A DNA stretch of 39,385 nt from Polaromonas sp. CG_9.7 (GCF_015752205.1 NZ_JADOVG010000026.1:1-39385), one strand, 5' to 3'. Counted from the stretch's first letter, positions 8,035 through 16,915 are shown. Numbers and translations are program-made. The notes: generated by a model from the sequence alone, not told the origin.

Positions 8035-8928
8035 ATGATCGACGTCACCATTGCCAATTTTCAGCAGGAAGTCATTGAGGCTTCCATGACCACGCCCGTG
8101 CTGATCGACTTCTGGGCGCCGTGGTGCGCCCCGTGCAAGTCGCTGGGTCCTGTTCTTGAAAAGGTTGAAATCGCCTACGAAGGGCGTTTCAAGCTGGTGA
8201 AGATCGACTCCGACCAGGAGCAGCAACTGGGTGAAGCCTTCAGCATCCGCAGCATCCCGACCTGCATCCTGCTGATGAACGGCCAGCCGGTGGACGGGTT
8301 CACCGGCGCGCTCACCGAAGGCAAGATCAAGGAATTCCTGGACAAGCACCTGCCGCCCGCCCCGGAAGCAACGCCGCCCGAAGAAGAAGTGGTGCTGGAC
8401 AGCGACCCCCAAGCCGTGCTCGAAAGGCTGCAGCATGCGGTCGCGACGAATCCGGCCGATGACAATGCCCGCTTCGACTATGTCAAGCAGCTGCTGAGCC
8501 TGGGCCGCGAGGACGATGCCAAGGTGGCGTTTGCGCCGGTGATTGCCCAGACTTCAGTAGTTCGGCGTTTTGATTCCCTGCAACGCTGGATGGATGCTCT
8601 GGATTTTGTAGCTACTGATGCAGATGCAGCAAGCGCACAGGCAAAATTTGATGCAAAAATTACCGCCAACAAGCGTGACTTTGACGCCCGCTTCGACCAG
8701 GCCCGCCGGCTGATGGCCGACCAGCGCTGGACCGACGCGCTGGACGAACTGCTTGAAATCCTGATGCGCGACAAGGCATGGAACGACGGCCTGGCGCGCA
8801 AGACCTACATCGCCATCCTGGACATCATGGAAACGCCCAAGCCCAAGGTCGCCGACGGCCAGATTCCGCCGGAAGACGCCACCGTGGCGACGTACCGCCG
8901 GCGCCTGAGCAGCGTGGTGTTGAGCTAA
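8035..8928 (+). CDS. cnoX: Thioredoxin-TPR chaperedoxin CnoX (YbbN)
   Basis: The product is 297 aa from ATG at 8035; the TTG at 8023 would only add four residues. Residues 1-110 are a thioredoxin domain with an active-site WCAPC (C31, C34) and the cis-proline loop SIRSIPT (P75). Residues about 130-297 are helical TPR repeats. This is the CnoX/YbbN architecture: a holdase that protects substrates from oxidation and hands them to GroEL. Escherichia coli CnoX has lost the first Cys, whereas this one keeps both, so it could still have redox activity. A 48-nt repeat is embedded in frame in the TPR part (8605-8652). Confidence 0.9.
   Translation: MIDVTIANFQQEVIEASMTTPVLIDFWAPWCAPCKSLGPVLEKVEIAYEGRFKLVKIDSDQEQQLGEAFSIRSIPTCILLMNGQPVDGFTGALTEGKIKEFLDKHLPPAPEATPPEEEVVLDSDPQAVLERLQHAVATNPADDNARFDYVKQLLSLGREDDAKVAFAPVIAQTSVVRRFDSLQRWMDALDFVATDADAASAQAKFDAKITANKRDFDARFDQARRLMADQRWTDALDELLEILMRDKAWNDGLARKTYIAILDIMETPKPKVADGQIPPEDATVATYRRRLSSVVLS
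8605..8652 (+). repeat. 48-nt interspersed repeat, copy inside cnoX
   Basis: This is the sense-orientation copy of the element, encoding roughly VATDADAASAQAKFD in a helical linker of the TPR region. The reading register relative to the TAGC core differs from the fmt copy, showing that the element, not the peptide, is what is conserved. Confidence 0.65.
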
Positions 8929-8943
8929 CCGGCCCGAGTGGAC

Positions 8944-10125
8944 ATGACCGGGATGGTTTTTGCCCCGCCTGCCGAGGTGGGCCTGTGTGCCGGGCGCCTG
9001 CAGCGCATGCTGGAGGTGCTGCAGCTTGAAATCGACAGCGGGCGCCTGCCCGGCGCGGTGGCGCTCGTGGCCCGGCGCGGCAAGGTGGCGCTGTTTGAAA
9101 GCCTGGGCCAACAGGACCCGGCCACCGGCGCGCCGATGCCGCGCGATGCGGTCTTTCGCATCTACTCGATGACCAAGCCGGTGGTGTCGGTCGCCGTGAT
9201 GATGCTCATGGAGCAGGGCAAGCTGCTGCTGGGCGAGCCGGTGGCCCGCTACCTGCCCGAGTTCGCGAACCAGAAAGTGGCGCTGGCGCAGGGCGGTCCG
9301 CTGGCGCTGCAGGACACAGACCGGCCGGCCACCGTGCACGACCTGCTGCGCCACACGGCCGGCCTGACCTATGAGTTCACGGGCTCGGCCGAGGTGCAGC
9401 GCCAGTACACGGCGCTGCAGATGGGTTCGCGCGAGCGCAGCAATGCGCAATTCTCGCGGGTGCTGGCCGCCCTTCCCCTGATGCACCAGCCCGGCAGCGT
9501 CTGGGACTACAGCCGCGCCACCGACGTGCTGGGGCGGCTGGTCGAAGTGGTCAGCGGCCAGCTGTTGGGCGACTACCTGCGCGAACATATCCTGGTGCCG
9601 CTGGGCATGACCGACACCGCTTTCAGCGTGCCGCAGGCCGACCACGCCCGCATTGCCGAGCCTTTCGCGCATGACCCCGACGGCGGCGTGCCGATGCGGG
9701 TGTTCGAGCCGCGCCGCGTGCCGGCGATGCAGAGCGGCGGCGGCGGCCTGCTGTCCACGGCGATGGACTATGCGCGTTTCCTGCAGTTCATGCGCAACAA
9801 AGGCACGCTGGAGGGCGTGCGCCTGCTGGGCCCCAGCACGGTGGACTTCATGACGGCCGACCATCTGGGCGCCATTCCTGCGGCAGGCGAGCTGCTGCCG
9901 CCCGGCCATGGCTTCGGACTGGGCTTTGCCGTGCGCACGGCCACCGGCTTGGCGTCGGTGCCCGGCTCGGCGGGCTTGTATTACTGGGGCGGCATTGCCG
10001 GCACGACCTTTTTCGTGGACCCGGCCCAGGATTTGTATGCCTTGCTGATGATCCAGGCGCCCAACCAGCGCGACTACTACCGCCCCCTGTTTCGCAGCCT
10101 GGTGTACGCTGCCCTGACGAACTAG
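8944..10125 (+). CDS. Serine hydrolase, class C beta-lactamase/EstB-like esterase
   Basis: From ATG at 8944 (alternative GTG at 8938) the product is 393 aa. The SxxK nucleophile motif is SMTK (S75, K78), the second motif is WDYSRA with Y189, and the third is WGG (348-350) in place of the KTG of true beta-lactamases. This set is typical of family VIII esterases and the EstB-like 'serine hydrolase' group. No signal peptide is seen, so it should be cytoplasmic. It follows cnoX by 15 bp and precedes the cupin gene by 9 bp, so all three may be cotranscribed. The natural ester or amide substrate is unknown. Confidence 0.85.
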   Translation: MTGMVFAPPAEVGLCAGRLQRMLEVLQLEIDSGRLPGAVALVARRGKVALFESLGQQDPATGAPMPRDAVFRIYSMTKPVVSVAVMMLMEQGKLLLGEPVARYLPEFANQKVALAQGGPLALQDTDRPATVHDLLRHTAGLTYEFTGSAEVQRQYTALQMGSRERSNAQFSRVLAALPLMHQPGSVWDYSRATDVLGRLVEVVSGQLLGDYLREHILVPLGMTDTAFSVPQADHARIAEPFAHDPDGGVPMRVFEPRRVPAMQSGGGGLLSTAMDYARFLQFMRNKGTLEGVRLLGPSTVDFMTADHLGAIPAAGELLPPGHGFGLGFAVRTATGLASVPGSAGLYYWGGIAGTTFFVDPAQDLYALLMIQAPNQRDYYRPLFRSLVYAALTN

Positions 10126-10134
10126 GAGATCACC

Positions 10135-10632
10135 ATGACACCGTCCCCTGAACAGGACCCCGGCCACGGCGCCACCGACTGGAAACACCATGGCGTGCGC
10201 GTGGTCCCGGCCGGCCAGCTGGACGGCAATGTGCCGTCCACCCCCGGCATGGAGCGCAAGGCAGCCATCGATTTCGCCCGCGTCGGGGCGCAAAAACTGT
10301 GGGCTGGCACCGTCACAATCCATGCCAATGCCAAGACCGGCGCCCACCATCACGGTCCGCTTGAAAGCGTGATCTACGTCGTCAGGGGCCGTGCCCGCAT
10401 GCGCTGGGGCGACCAGCTGGAGTTCACCGCCGAGGCCGGGCCGGGCGACTTCATCTATGTGCCGCCGTATGTGCCGCACCAGGAAATCAACGCCAGCCCG
10501 ACCGAGGCGCTGGAGTGCGTGCTCTGCCGAAGCGATGGCCAGGCCGTCGCCATCAACCTGGACATCGCGCCGGTTGAAAAGCCCGAACAGGTGTTGTGGA
10601 TTGACCCGACCCACCCGCAGGGCGGCGTCTGA
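10135..10632 (+). CDS. Cupin-domain protein (165 aa)
   Basis: A good ribosome site (AGGAG, 7 nt before the ATG) supports the start. A single conserved beta-barrel cupin lies at about residues 55-130. Its first motif is HHHGPLE (histidines 71-73, E77) and its second is PGDFIYVPPYVPH (H115), the usual 3-His/1-Glu metal site. Small cupins of this kind act as metal-dependent dioxygenases, isomerases or sugar-binding proteins, and the sequence does not say which. It is translated right after the serine hydrolase gene, so the pair may act on related small molecules. Confidence 0.85.
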   Translation: MTPSPEQDPGHGATDWKHHGVRVVPAGQLDGNVPSTPGMERKAAIDFARVGAQKLWAGTVTIHANAKTGAHHHGPLESVIYVVRGRARMRWGDQLEFTAEAGPGDFIYVPPYVPHQEINASPTEALECVLCRSDGQAVAINLDIAPVEKPEQVLWIDPTHPQGGV

Positions 10633-10647
10633 GCGCGCTGTAGATTT

Positions 10648-10859
10648 GTAATTACTCAGCTCCCTCGAAGCTCTCCGTAATCTCTTTTGTCATTGCGGAT
10701 TTGATGAGCCTGCCCCGGACTTGATCCGGGGCAATCCATGACCCCGTTTGGGGAGAAGTCATGGTTCCCGGGTGCTGAAACCCCGGGCTTGATCCGGGGC
10801 CGGGATGACAGAGGCTCATTTCATTGCGCTTTAAACTGAAAAGTGACCTGAGTAGTTAC
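10648..10859. repeat. Composite palindromic intergenic element
   Basis: The outer arms GTAATTACTCAG (10648-10659) and CTGAGTAGTTAC (10848-10859) are inverted with 11 of 12 matches. The inner arms ATGAGCCT (10704-10711) and AGGCTCAT (10812-10819) are perfect. Between them are two REP-like hairpins, 10711-10733 (TGCCCCGGA, 5-nt loop, TCCGGGGCA) and 10781-10799. GTAGATTTGT is also directly repeated at 10640-10649 and 10860-10869. The remainder of the cupin-purC gap (to 10986) holds nothing recognised. Confidence 0.6.
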
Positions 10860-10986
10860 GTAGATTTGTGCAAAAACAGGCTGCAGCGCAGGCAGCGCCT
10901 GTGCAAACAGCTATTTATTCAGGAGCAGCGGACCGGCCGCAGCGCCGCTTGGCTGGCCGGCTGCCTGCCGCCGGGGCAAGGGGCGA

Positions 10987-11904
10987 TCAAGCTGTCAGCC
11001 GTGTCATCGCTTCGCGGTACTTGGCGGCGGTTTTTTCAATCACGTCCGGGGGCAGATGCGGCGAGGGCGGGGTCTTGTCCCAGGGCTTGCCGTTGATGCG
11101 CAGGGCTTCGAGCCAGTCGCGCACGAACTGCTTGTCATAGCTGGGCGGATTCTGCCCGGCGGCAAAGGCCGCTTCGTAGCCTTCGACCGGCCAGTAGCGC
11201 GACGAATCGGGGGTCAGCACCTCGTCCATCAGGGTCAGCGTGCCGTTTTCGTCCAGGCCGAACTCGAACTTGGTGTCGGCAATGATGATGCCCTTGGTCA
11301 GCGCAAAGGCGGCGGCGGTTTCGTAGATCTTGAGGCTGAGCTGCCTGATCTGCGCGGCCAGTTCGGGGCCGACGATGACCACTACCTGCTCGTAGCTGAT
11401 GTTTTCGTCATGCTCGCCGGCCTCGGCCTTGGCAGCGGGCGTGAAGACAGGCTCGGGCAGCTTGCTGGCGTTTTTCAGGCCGGCCGGCAGCGGCACACCG
11501 CAGACGGACTGGTTTTGCTGGTATTCGGCCCAGCCGCTGCCAGCCAGGTAACCGCGCACCACGGCTTCGACCGGGATGGGTTTGAGCCGCTTGACCAGCA
11601 TCGAACGGCCCACGACCTGCGGGATTTCAGCCGCCGTCACCACGCTCTCGGGCGCCTCGCCGGTCAGGTGGTTCGGGCAGATGTCGCCCAGCTTGTCGAA
11701 CCAGAACAGCGCCATTTGCGTCAGCAAGGCACCCTTGCCGGGAATCGGCTCACCCAGGATCACGTCAAAAGCGCTCAGGCGGTCGCTGGCCACCATCAGC
11801 AGCCGGTCCTTGCCCACGGCATAGTTGTCGCGCACCTTGCCGCGCGCCAGCAGGGGCAAGGAAGTCAGGGCCGAGGTATGAAGTGCGGGGGTGGTGGTGG
11901 TCAT
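10987..11904 (-). CDS. purC: Phosphoribosylaminoimidazole-succinocarboxamide synthase PurC
   Basis: The 305-residue product is SAICAR synthase of the longer type found in betaproteobacteria and yeast. It shows the N-terminal [10 protein letters not shown] nucleotide loop, the substrate motif [21 protein letters not shown] and the catalytic stretch [11 protein letters not shown]. It joins CAIR and aspartate with ATP in purine synthesis. It lies downstream of fba but is separated from it by a clear terminator, so it probably has its own promoter. The purE and purK genes follow further downstream beyond a plus-strand insertion. Confidence 0.95.
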   Translation of the reverse strand: MTTTTPALHTSALTSLPLLARGKVRDNYAVGKDRLLMVASDRLSAFDVILGEPIPGKGALLTQMALFWFDKLGDICPNHLTGEAPESVVTAAEIPQVVGRSMLVKRLKPIPVEAVVRGYLAGSGWAEYQQNQSVCGVPLPAGLKNASKLPEPVFTPAAKAEAGEHDENISYEQVVVIVGPELAAQIRQLSLKIYETAAAFALTKGIIIADTKFEFGLDENGTLTLMDEVLTPDSSRYWPVEGYEAAFAAGQNPPSYDKQFVRDWLEALRINGKPWDKTPPSPHLPPDVIEKTAAKYREAMTRLTA

Positions 11905-11930
11905 GCGGGTCTGCAGGTTGAAAAAATGAA

Positions 11931-11964
11931 AAAGCCCGTGCGACGCGGGTCGGGCACGGGCTTT
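11931..11964 (-). terminator. Intrinsic terminator after fba
   Basis: AAAGCCCGTGC (11931-11941) and GCACGGGCTTT (11954-11964) form a perfect 11-bp stem with a 12-nt loop. On the minus strand the stem is followed by a T-rich run. It sits 44 bp after the fba stop codon and ahead of purC. Confidence 0.85.
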
Positions 11965-12007
11965 GAATTATCGCCAATCCAGCGAAGCCAAGCGCGCAAG
12001 CGCTGGG

Positions 12008-13072
12008 TTAATGAACGACTTGCGCCAGTTCGCCCTTGGCGTACTCGCCAGCGACGACCGACAGGCTGCGGCCCTTGATGCCGGCGGCCTGGCCTTCGCA
12101 GCCGAACTCGATGTAGCGCTGCTTGCAGATCGCCTTGGCGGCTTCGCGGGCGGGCTTGAGCCATTCACGGGCATCGAACTTCTCGGGGTTTTCAGCCAGG
12201 AACTTGCGCACGGCGCCGGTCATGGCCAGGCGGATGTCGGTGTCGATGTTGATCTTGCGCACGCCGAACTGGATGGCCTTCTGGATTTCCTCGACCGGCA
12301 CGCCGTAGGTTTCCTTCATGTGCCCGCCGTACTGGTTGATGAGCGCCAGCAGGTCCTGCGGTACGCTCGACGAGCCGTGCATGACCAGATGGGTGTTGGG
12401 AATGCGGCGGTGGATTTCCTTGACGCGCTCGATGGCCAGGATGTCGCCGGTGGGCTTGCGCGTGAACTTGTAGGCGCCGTGGCTGGTGCCGATGGCAATG
12501 GCCAGGGCGTCAAGCTGGGTGCGCTTGACGAACTCGGCGGCTTCCTCGGGGTCGGTCAACAACTGGTCGTGCGTCATGACGGCATCGGTGCCGTGGCCGT
12601 CTTCCTTGTCGCCCTGCATGGTTTCCAGACTGCCCAGGCAGCCGAGCTCGCCTTCGACCGACACGCCGGTGGCGTGCGCCATTTCAACAACCTTGCGGGT
12701 GACTTCAACGTTGTACTCAAAGCTGGCAATAGTCTTGCCGTCAGCCTCCAGGCTGCCGTCCATCATCACCGAGCTGAAACCCAGCTCGATAGCGCCCTGG
12801 CAGATCGCCGGGCTCTGGCCGTGGTCCTGGTGCATGACCAGCGGAATGTGCGGGTAGGCCTCGACAGCCGCCAGAATCAGGTGCTTGATGAAGGCTTCGC
12901 CGGCGTACTTGCGGGCGCCTGCGCTGGCCTGCAGGATGACCGGCGCGCCGACCTCGTCAGCAGCGGCCATCACGGCCTGGACCTGCTCCAGGTTGTTCAC
13001 GTTGAAAGCCGGAATGCCGTAGCCATTGGCGGCGGCATGGTCCAGCAGTTCGCGCATCGAAACAAGTGCCAT
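12008..13072 (-). CDS. fba: Class II fructose-bisphosphate aldolase
   Basis: Starting at [10 protein letters not shown] (ATG at 13072, with AGGGA upstream) gives 354 aa, the normal length for the CbbA/Fba subtype used in glycolysis and the Calvin cycle. Motifs seen are HQDHG (H81, D83, H84, zinc and catalytic site), the EGELG metal-binding region, GTSHGAYKF and HGSSSVP, and NIDTDIRLA near the C-terminus. It cleaves fructose-1,6-bisphosphate in the cytoplasm. In many Burkholderiales it directly follows pyk; here a four-gene cassette lies between. The upstream extension of the open frame has no homology-like sequence. Confidence 0.95.
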   Translation of the reverse strand: MALVSMRELLDHAAANGYGIPAFNVNNLEQVQAVMAAADEVGAPVILQASAGARKYAGEAFIKHLILAAVEAYPHIPLVMHQDHGQSPAICQGAIELGFSSVMMDGSLEADGKTIASFEYNVEVTRKVVEMAHATGVSVEGELGCLGSLETMQGDKEDGHGTDAVMTHDQLLTDPEEAAEFVKRTQLDALAIAIGTSHGAYKFTRKPTGDILAIERVKEIHRRIPNTHLVMHGSSSVPQDLLALINQYGGHMKETYGVPVEEIQKAIQFGVRKINIDTDIRLAMTGAVRKFLAENPEKFDAREWLKPAREAAKAICKQRYIEFGCEGQAAGIKGRSLSVVAGEYAKGELAQVVH

Positions 13073-13211
13073 GATTGAGAGTCCCTGAAAGTTAGAAAGC
13101 TGAAGAAAAGGGTGATGTGGGTGGCTGGCGCAGCCGGTGCTGCATAACGGTCGACGGCAGCCGCAGGCCAACCTTAACCTTCATTCTACTGTCTGCCAAT
13201 AGTCCGTTAGG

Positions 13212-14582
13212 TCATGAAACCGCTGGGAAACACAGGCGATAACACCGGTTGAACGGTGCTGTTGCCGCGTGTTGCGCGAAGTTGCCGCCATGGATGTCCA
13301 TCACCCGGCCCGCGATTTTATGACCCAGGCCCAGGCGGTCGGAGGAGACCGGGGCAGCGGCCAACGCGTCGGAAGCGCCCTGGCCGTCGTCGCACACCTG
13401 CAGCCAGGCGCGGCCCGCATCATTTCCCCACTGCACGCACACGGCGGTGCCGCGCGCGGTGTGCTGCAGGGCGTTGTCGATCAGGTTGCGCAAGGCGAGT
13501 TCCAGCAGCAGCGGATGCGCCTGTACGGTCTGGTGTTCAACGCCCTGGACACTCAGCCGGTGGCCGCTTTGCCAGGCTGCCTGCGCATAGCCGGCGACGA
13601 CCTCGCGCGCAAGCGTGGCCAGGTCCAGCGGCACCAGCGCCTGCTGCATGCCGGCCTGACCGGTGCGCGCCAGCGCCAGCAGCTGGCTGATGACATGGCC
13701 TGCGCGCAGCGCATCGGTGCTGATCTGCTGCAGGGCGGCAGTTTGCGCCTGCGCCGGCAAGGCGCCGCGAAGCGATGCGGCCTGCAGGGCTATCGACGAC
13801 AGCGGGGTGCGCAGCTCGTGGGCAATTTCGCTGGCCAGCTGCCGCTCCCGCTCCAGCGCCGCCTGCTGCTGACCCACCAGCCGGTTGATCGAGCGCACCA
13901 CCGAATTGAATTCGCGGTAGGGATGGCGGGCCTGCAGGCGCGTGGTCTGGTCCACCTCCAGCGCTTCCACATCCCGTGCGAGCGCCTGCAGCGGTCGCAG
14001 GCCGCGCAAGATGGCCGCGCCCAACACCAGCGCCACCACTGGCAGCAGCCACAGGACAGGCTCGGCAAGCTGGACGGCAACATCCTCGGCCAGTGCTTCC
14101 CGTTCCTCCACCCTCACCAGCACCATCACTTGCCGGCTGTGCGAGGCATCCCATTGTGAAAAACTGCGCCAGGCGGTTGACGGGGTGCCCAGCAGCAGGT
14201 CGGCAAAACCATCGCGCGCAGCAAAGGCAGGCACCGGCGCCTCGCCGGAGCGTGCCAATACATGGCCCGCCGTGTCGCGCACCACCACGCTCAGCGAAAA
14301 CTGGTAGTCGTGATACTTCAGGCTGTCCAGCGCCGGCCGGGCCATGTTGATGTTGGCCTGGCGATCCGATTCCAGGGAACTTTGCATGAATGGCGGAAGG
14401 TCCAGCATCAGCAGCAGCGCTGCCGTTCCCGCCAGATGGCCGTCGGTCAGTTCATCGGCCTCATGAATACCCGTGCGGTGGCCGACGGCAAAAAATCCGG
14501 CCCACACCAGCAGCAGCACACCCAGTACACCCAGCAGCAGGCGAAGCGTCAGCGAAGCCTGGCGATCTGCAAACAGCCTCAT
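13212..14582 (-). CDS. Sensor histidine kinase (PmrB/QseC-like)
   Basis: The 456-residue inner-membrane kinase has membrane segments at about residues 13-34 and 175-194 flanking a 140-residue periplasmic sensor, a HAMP-like linker, and a HisKA domain with the phosphorylated H255 in ASEIAHELRTP. A HATPase domain follows, with an N-box (RNLIDNALQH) and GLGHKIAGRV. It overlaps its response regulator gene by 4 nt, so the two are one operon. A PmrA-box-like repeat faces the divergent PAP2 gene, which suggests control of lipid A or envelope phosphate groups. The signal (for example iron, polymyxin or pH) is not readable. Confidence 0.88.
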   Translation of the reverse strand: MRLFADRQASLTLRLLLGVLGVLLLVWAGFFAVGHRTGIHEADELTDGHLAGTAALLLMLDLPPFMQSSLESDRQANINMARPALDSLKYHDYQFSLSVVVRDTAGHVLARSGEAPVPAFAARDGFADLLLGTPSTAWRSFSQWDASHSRQVMVLVRVEEREALAEDVAVQLAEPVLWLLPVVALVLGAAILRGLRPLQALARDVEALEVDQTTRLQARHPYREFNSVVRSINRLVGQQQAALERERQLASEIAHELRTPLSSIALQAASLRGALPAQAQTAALQQISTDALRAGHVISQLLALARTGQAGMQQALVPLDLATLAREVVAGYAQAAWQSGHRLSVQGVEHQTVQAHPLLLELALRNLIDNALQHTARGTAVCVQWGNDAGRAWLQVCDDGQGASDALAAAPVSSDRLGLGHKIAGRVMDIHGGNFAQHAATAPFNRCYRLCFPAVS

Positions 14583-15271
14583 GGCGGATCTTCCCGGGGG
14601 ATGAAATACCCGACGCCGCGCAGTGTCTGGATCACGCTTTCGCCGATCTTGCGGCGCAGGTGATGGACATGGACTTCGACCGCATTGCTGCCCACGGCGT
14701 CCTGCCAGTTGTAGAGCCGCGCCTCCAGCTGCTGGCGCGACAGCACCCGGCCGCGCGACTCCAGCAGCAGCAGCAGCAGGGCAAACTCGCGCGGCGTCAG
14801 TTCCACCGGCTGGCCAGCGCGCAGCAGAGTGTGCGCCGCCGGGTCGACCACCAGTTCGCCATGCACCAGCAGCGGATGGGCACGCCCCCCGGCCCGTCGC
14901 AGCAGCGCGCGCATGCGGGCTTCCAGCTCGTCCAGGTCAAACGGCTTGACCAGGTAATCGTCAGCGCCCAGGTTCAGCCCCAGGATGCGGTCGGCGACCT
15001 GGTCGCGGGCGGTCATGATCAGGACCGGCGTCAAGGTGTCGGGCAAACTGCCTGCGGTGGCAGGCGCCTGCCGGATGCGCTGCACCAGTTGGCTGCCGTC
15101 GCCATCGGGCAAACCCAGGTCCAGCAGCACCAGGTCGAACGGTTCGCCGCGCAGGGCCGCCCAGGCGCTGCGCAGCGTGCCGCACACATCGACCGCATAG
15201 CCCCGCTGCTGCAAGCTGGACTTCAGCCCCAGGGCAATGCCCGTGTCGTCTTCAACCACCAGGATTCTCAT
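14579..15271 (-). CDS. OmpR-family response regulator (PmrA-like)
   Basis: The 230-residue product has a receiver domain with the acidic pair D8/D9, phosphoacceptor D51, T87 and K109, followed by a winged-helix DNA-binding domain (about 130-225) ending in the usual LRGVGYFIP. It is the first gene of the regulator-kinase pair and overlaps the kinase by 4 nt. The divergent promoter of the PAP2 gene carries two TTAAG half-sites spaced as in the PmrA box, so this is the likely regulator of that gene. The name PmrA is suggested by the site rather than shown. Confidence 0.88.
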   Translation of the reverse strand: MRILVVEDDTGIALGLKSSLQQRGYAVDVCGTLRSAWAALRGEPFDLVLLDLGLPDGDGSQLVQRIRQAPATAGSLPDTLTPVLIMTARDQVADRILGLNLGADDYLVKPFDLDELEARMRALLRRAGGRAHPLLVHGELVVDPAAHTLLRAGQPVELTPREFALLLLLLESRGRVLSRQQLEARLYNWQDAVGSNAVEVHVHHLRRKIGESVIQTLRGVGYFIPREDPP

Positions 15272-15319
15272 GCGCCTATTGTCGCGCCCGTCACCTATTT
15301 TTCAGTGGCATGGCTGGGA

Positions 15320-15336
15320 ATTAAGAGTGACTTAAG
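15320..15336 (+). promoter_or_regulatory. PmrA-box-like direct repeat
   Basis: ATTAAG-AGTGA-CTTAAG matches the known PmrA/BasR box (two YTTAAK half-sites, 11-bp period) except for the first base. It lies 49 bp after the regulator start and about 45 bp before the PAP2 start, a position suited to activating PAP2 or autoregulating the two-component operon. Confidence 0.55.
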
Positions 15337-15381
15337 GCATGGCCGCTACCTTCGCGGTAACCCGACACGCCTGAAGCCCAC

Positions 15382-16104
15382 ATGCCTTACCCAATGTTTT
15401 TTGTACCCTCGGATCGCACAAACGTTCTACGCTGGACGCTGGGCAGCCTGCTGCTGCTGCTGATCTGGGACTACTCAAGTTTTGACCTGGCCATGGCGCA
15501 CTGGTTCGGCTCCACAAGCGGTTTTCCGCTGGAAAGTCACTGGCTGTGGCGCAAGCTGCTGCACGACGACCTCAGGCTGTGGCCCTGGGCGCTGGAGCTG
15601 TACCTGCTGGTCGGCATGTTCCTGCCCCTGGGCAGTTTGAAACGCCTGCCGATGGCGCGCCGGGTGCAACTGGCGTTGACGACACTGGCCGCGTTGCTGA
15701 CCGTGTCGACCATCAAACTGTACAGCCATACCAGCTGCCCGTGGGACCTGCAGCAATTCGGCGGCGTGGCGGCGCATGTGTCGCACTGGGCCTGGGGCAT
15801 TCGCGATGGCGGCACAGGCGGCTGCTTTCCGGCCGGCCATGCGTCGGCGGGCTTTGCCTTCGTGGGCGGATTTTTTGCCTTCAGGCATGTGCTTCCCGGC
15901 ACCGCCCGGCGCTGGCTGGCAGGGGCGATGCTGGTGGGATTGGTCTTCGGGCTGGCGCAGCAGATTCGCGGCGCCCACTACATGAGCCACACCTTGTGGA
16001 CCGCCTGGCTGTGCTGGACGGTGGCGGCCGGCGTGGATGCGGCGGTCAGCCAGTGGATTGCACAAACCCGGCCACGCGTGCCAGCACCGGTGCCCGGCTT
16101 CTGA
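15382..16104 (+). CDS. PAP2-family membrane phosphatase
   Basis: The 240-residue product has about five or six membrane segments. Its phosphatase motifs are a variant first motif K-x6-CP (KLYSHTSCPWDL), the second PAGHAS in place of PSGH, and the third QIRGAHYMSHTLW. This variant set is seen in a PAP2 group annotated as lipid A or undecaprenyl phosphatases. Location beside a PmrA/PmrB-like system with a candidate PmrA box supports removal or transfer of phosphate on envelope lipids, by inference. Its last 59 bp overlap the convergent hydrolase gene. No frame disruption is seen. Confidence 0.82.
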   Translation: MPYPMFFVPSDRTNVLRWTLGSLLLLLIWDYSSFDLAMAHWFGSTSGFPLESHWLWRKLLHDDLRLWPWALELYLLVGMFLPLGSLKRLPMARRVQLALTTLAALLTVSTIKLYSHTSCPWDLQQFGGVAAHVSHWAWGIRDGGTGGCFPAGHASAGFAFVGGFFAFRHVLPGTARRWLAGAMLVGLVFGLAQQIRGAHYMSHTLWTAWLCWTVAAGVDAAVSQWIAQTRPRVPAPVPGF

Positions 16105-16915
16105 GGACCTGCGCCATGGACGCCAGCAAGGTGACATGGCTGACGTCGTCGAACAGTTCGGACTCGACCCGAACGCCGCTGGCCCGAAGCCGCGCCGCCA
16201 TCGCCACCGTGCTGCGCTGCGGATTCACCACGCTGTCCTTGGTGGGCGCCAGCAGCAGCGCCGGCGGCGAGGCCCGGGAGGCATGGACGATAGGCTGGCT
16301 GTCGGCCGGAGTCTGCGGCCAGCTGAAGGCCACCCGGGTCTGCGCGTCGCCAATCGGCAGGAAATCGTACGGGCCGGCCAGCCCGATCCAGCCTGCCAGC
16401 CGGGAAGGCGCCAGTCCGACCGCCGCCAGCCAGCGCGCATCGAGGGCGACCATGGCGGCGTTGTAGGCACCGGCGCTGTGGCCCATGACGAAAATCCGCT
16501 GCTCGTCAGCACCAAATTCGGCCGCATGGTCAACCGCCCAGCGAACGGCGCTGGCGCTGTCCTGCACAAAGGCCGGGTAGCGGACAGCCGGACTCAGCCG
16601 GTAGTCGGCGACCATCGCCACGATCCCGCGCGAGGCCAGCGCCTCGCCGACAAACCGGTAGTCACCGCGCTCGCCCGACGACCAGCTGCCGCCATAGAAA
16701 AACACCACCAGCGGGGCACGTGAAGCGCCTGCGGCCGGCTGGTACACGTCGATCAACTGGCGCGGGTCGGTGCCGTAAGCCAGCCCCTCGGTGCGCCGGT
16801 AGCTGTCAGTGGACACGGTGGCGTTGAGCAGGTCAGCGCCCGAGCAGGCGGTGAGGAGCGCCGGCAGCATGGCGAACAGTGAGCGTCTGGGCAATTTAGA
16901 GAAGATAGTTTTCAT
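16046..16915 (-). CDS. Alpha/beta-hydrolase lipoprotein (esterase/lipase)
   Basis: The 289-residue product carries a lipoprotein signal (LLTAC, Cys24). The oxyanion motif is FYGGSW instead of HGG, and the nucleophile elbow is GHSAG with S147. A triad with D227 and H260 is plausible. It belongs to the BD-FAE/carboxylesterase-like hydrolases and should be anchored in the envelope. It converges on, and overlaps, the PAP2 gene. The substrate is unknown. It is followed on the minus strand by fba only after the two-component genes, so it is probably its own transcription unit. Confidence 0.85.
   Translation of the reverse strand: MKTIFSKLPRRSLFAMLPALLTACSGADLLNATVSTDSYRRTEGLAYGTDPRQLIDVYQPAAGASRAPLVVFFYGGSWSSGERGDYRFVGEALASRGIVAMVADYRLSPAVRYPAFVQDSASAVRWAVDHAAEFGADEQRIFVMGHSAGAYNAAMVALDARWLAAVGLAPSRLAGWIGLAGPYDFLPIGDAQTRVAFSWPQTPADSQPIVHASRASPPALLLAPTKDSVVNPQRSTVAMAARLRASGVRVESELFDDVSHVTLLASMAQVLRSRAPVLARVAGFVQSTG

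Noticed and set aside
8554..10614. 686-aa minus-strand frame under cnoX, the serine hydrolase and the cupin gene
   Set aside because: The plus-strand genes have clear catalytic motifs and good starts. The long antisense frame is a high-GC shadow, rich in His, Arg and Gln.
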